Source of the DNA: Hydra vulgaris | Lineage: Eukaryota; Cnidaria; Hydrozoa; Anthoathecata; Hydridae | Direction: 5' to 3' | Length of the DNA: 64,000 nucleotides | Assembly (NCBI RefSeq): GCF_038396675.1 | Contig: NC_088920.1 | Coordinates: forward strand, 67,848,501 to 67,912,500 | Shown: positions 63,908-64,000 of the stretch, one piece after another | Position numbering within the stretch: the stretch's first letter is position 1 | Layout: each line of letters starts with the position of its first letter | The notes under the pieces: model-generated | What the model was told of the DNA's origin: nothing | Seen by the model: only the letters and a program-made list of their open reading frames with translations | Database searches by the model: none | Position numbers and translations under genes: made by a program

Positions 63908-64000
63908 TATTCAATGGTGAAGTATATGTTATATATAAGTATTTAATTTACACCATTATCCTAATGCTTCAATAAAAGAAGTTACGGATTGTATTCAAAA

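Overview
The window looks like a piece of a cnidarian genome, most likely Hydra or a close relative. It is very AT-rich, has long (TA)n arrays and short introns with GT/AG borders, and contains one clearly recognisable intron-bearing animal gene (gamma-glutamyl hydrolase). It also carries a mix of mobile elements typical of Hydra: Chapaev, pogo/Tigger, Tc1, hAT, Penelope-like, several non-LTR retrotransposon relics, a tRNA-derived SINE and many MITEs. No prokaryotic, CRISPR, rRNA or ordinary tRNA gene was seen. All family names come from reading motifs by eye; no database search was run.

Layout. 0.6-2.4 kb: a broken transposase-like gene on the minus strand. 2.7-7.0 kb: a TA-flanked terminal-inverted-repeat (TIR) element with a complete but inactivated Chapaev element (CATA target duplication) nested inside. 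8.4-12.0 kb: a small hAT-type MITE, two perfect hairpins and a decayed pogo-type element. 13.0-19.0 kb: a pogo/Tigger-type element split by a 3.3-kb element with 287-bp near-identical TIRs and a 9-bp target duplication. 19.2-22.0 kb: a cnidarian transposase-like relic and a 2-kb Tc1 element. 22.3-32.1 kb: a hAT element next to a Penelope-like element, tandemly duplicated (about 3.83 kb), then an 878-bp-arm inverted duplication of the Penelope 3' half. 32-41 kb: MITEs, foldbacks, a 133-153-bp satellite, a SINE and a LINE tail. 41.4-46.7 kb: the gamma-glutamyl hydrolase gene (minus strand, three exons). 46.7-64 kb: two divergently oriented, intronless secreted-protein paralogues (about 49.9-51.2 kb and 55.8-57.0 kb), with LINE relics, MITEs, hairpins and two more TA arrays between and beyond them.

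Three loci look like intact host genes. Gamma-glutamyl hydrolase is a secreted or lysosomal folate-polyglutamate peptidase with its catalytic Cys and His visible. The two paralogues share six cysteines, an N-glycosylation site and a conserved furin-type R-x-K-R site, but I do not recognise the family; this pair is the best candidate for undescribed biology. Nearly every mobile-element gene is broken by nonsense codons or frameshifts. Many insertions lie directly against (TA)n arrays, which appear to have grown from TA-containing target sites.
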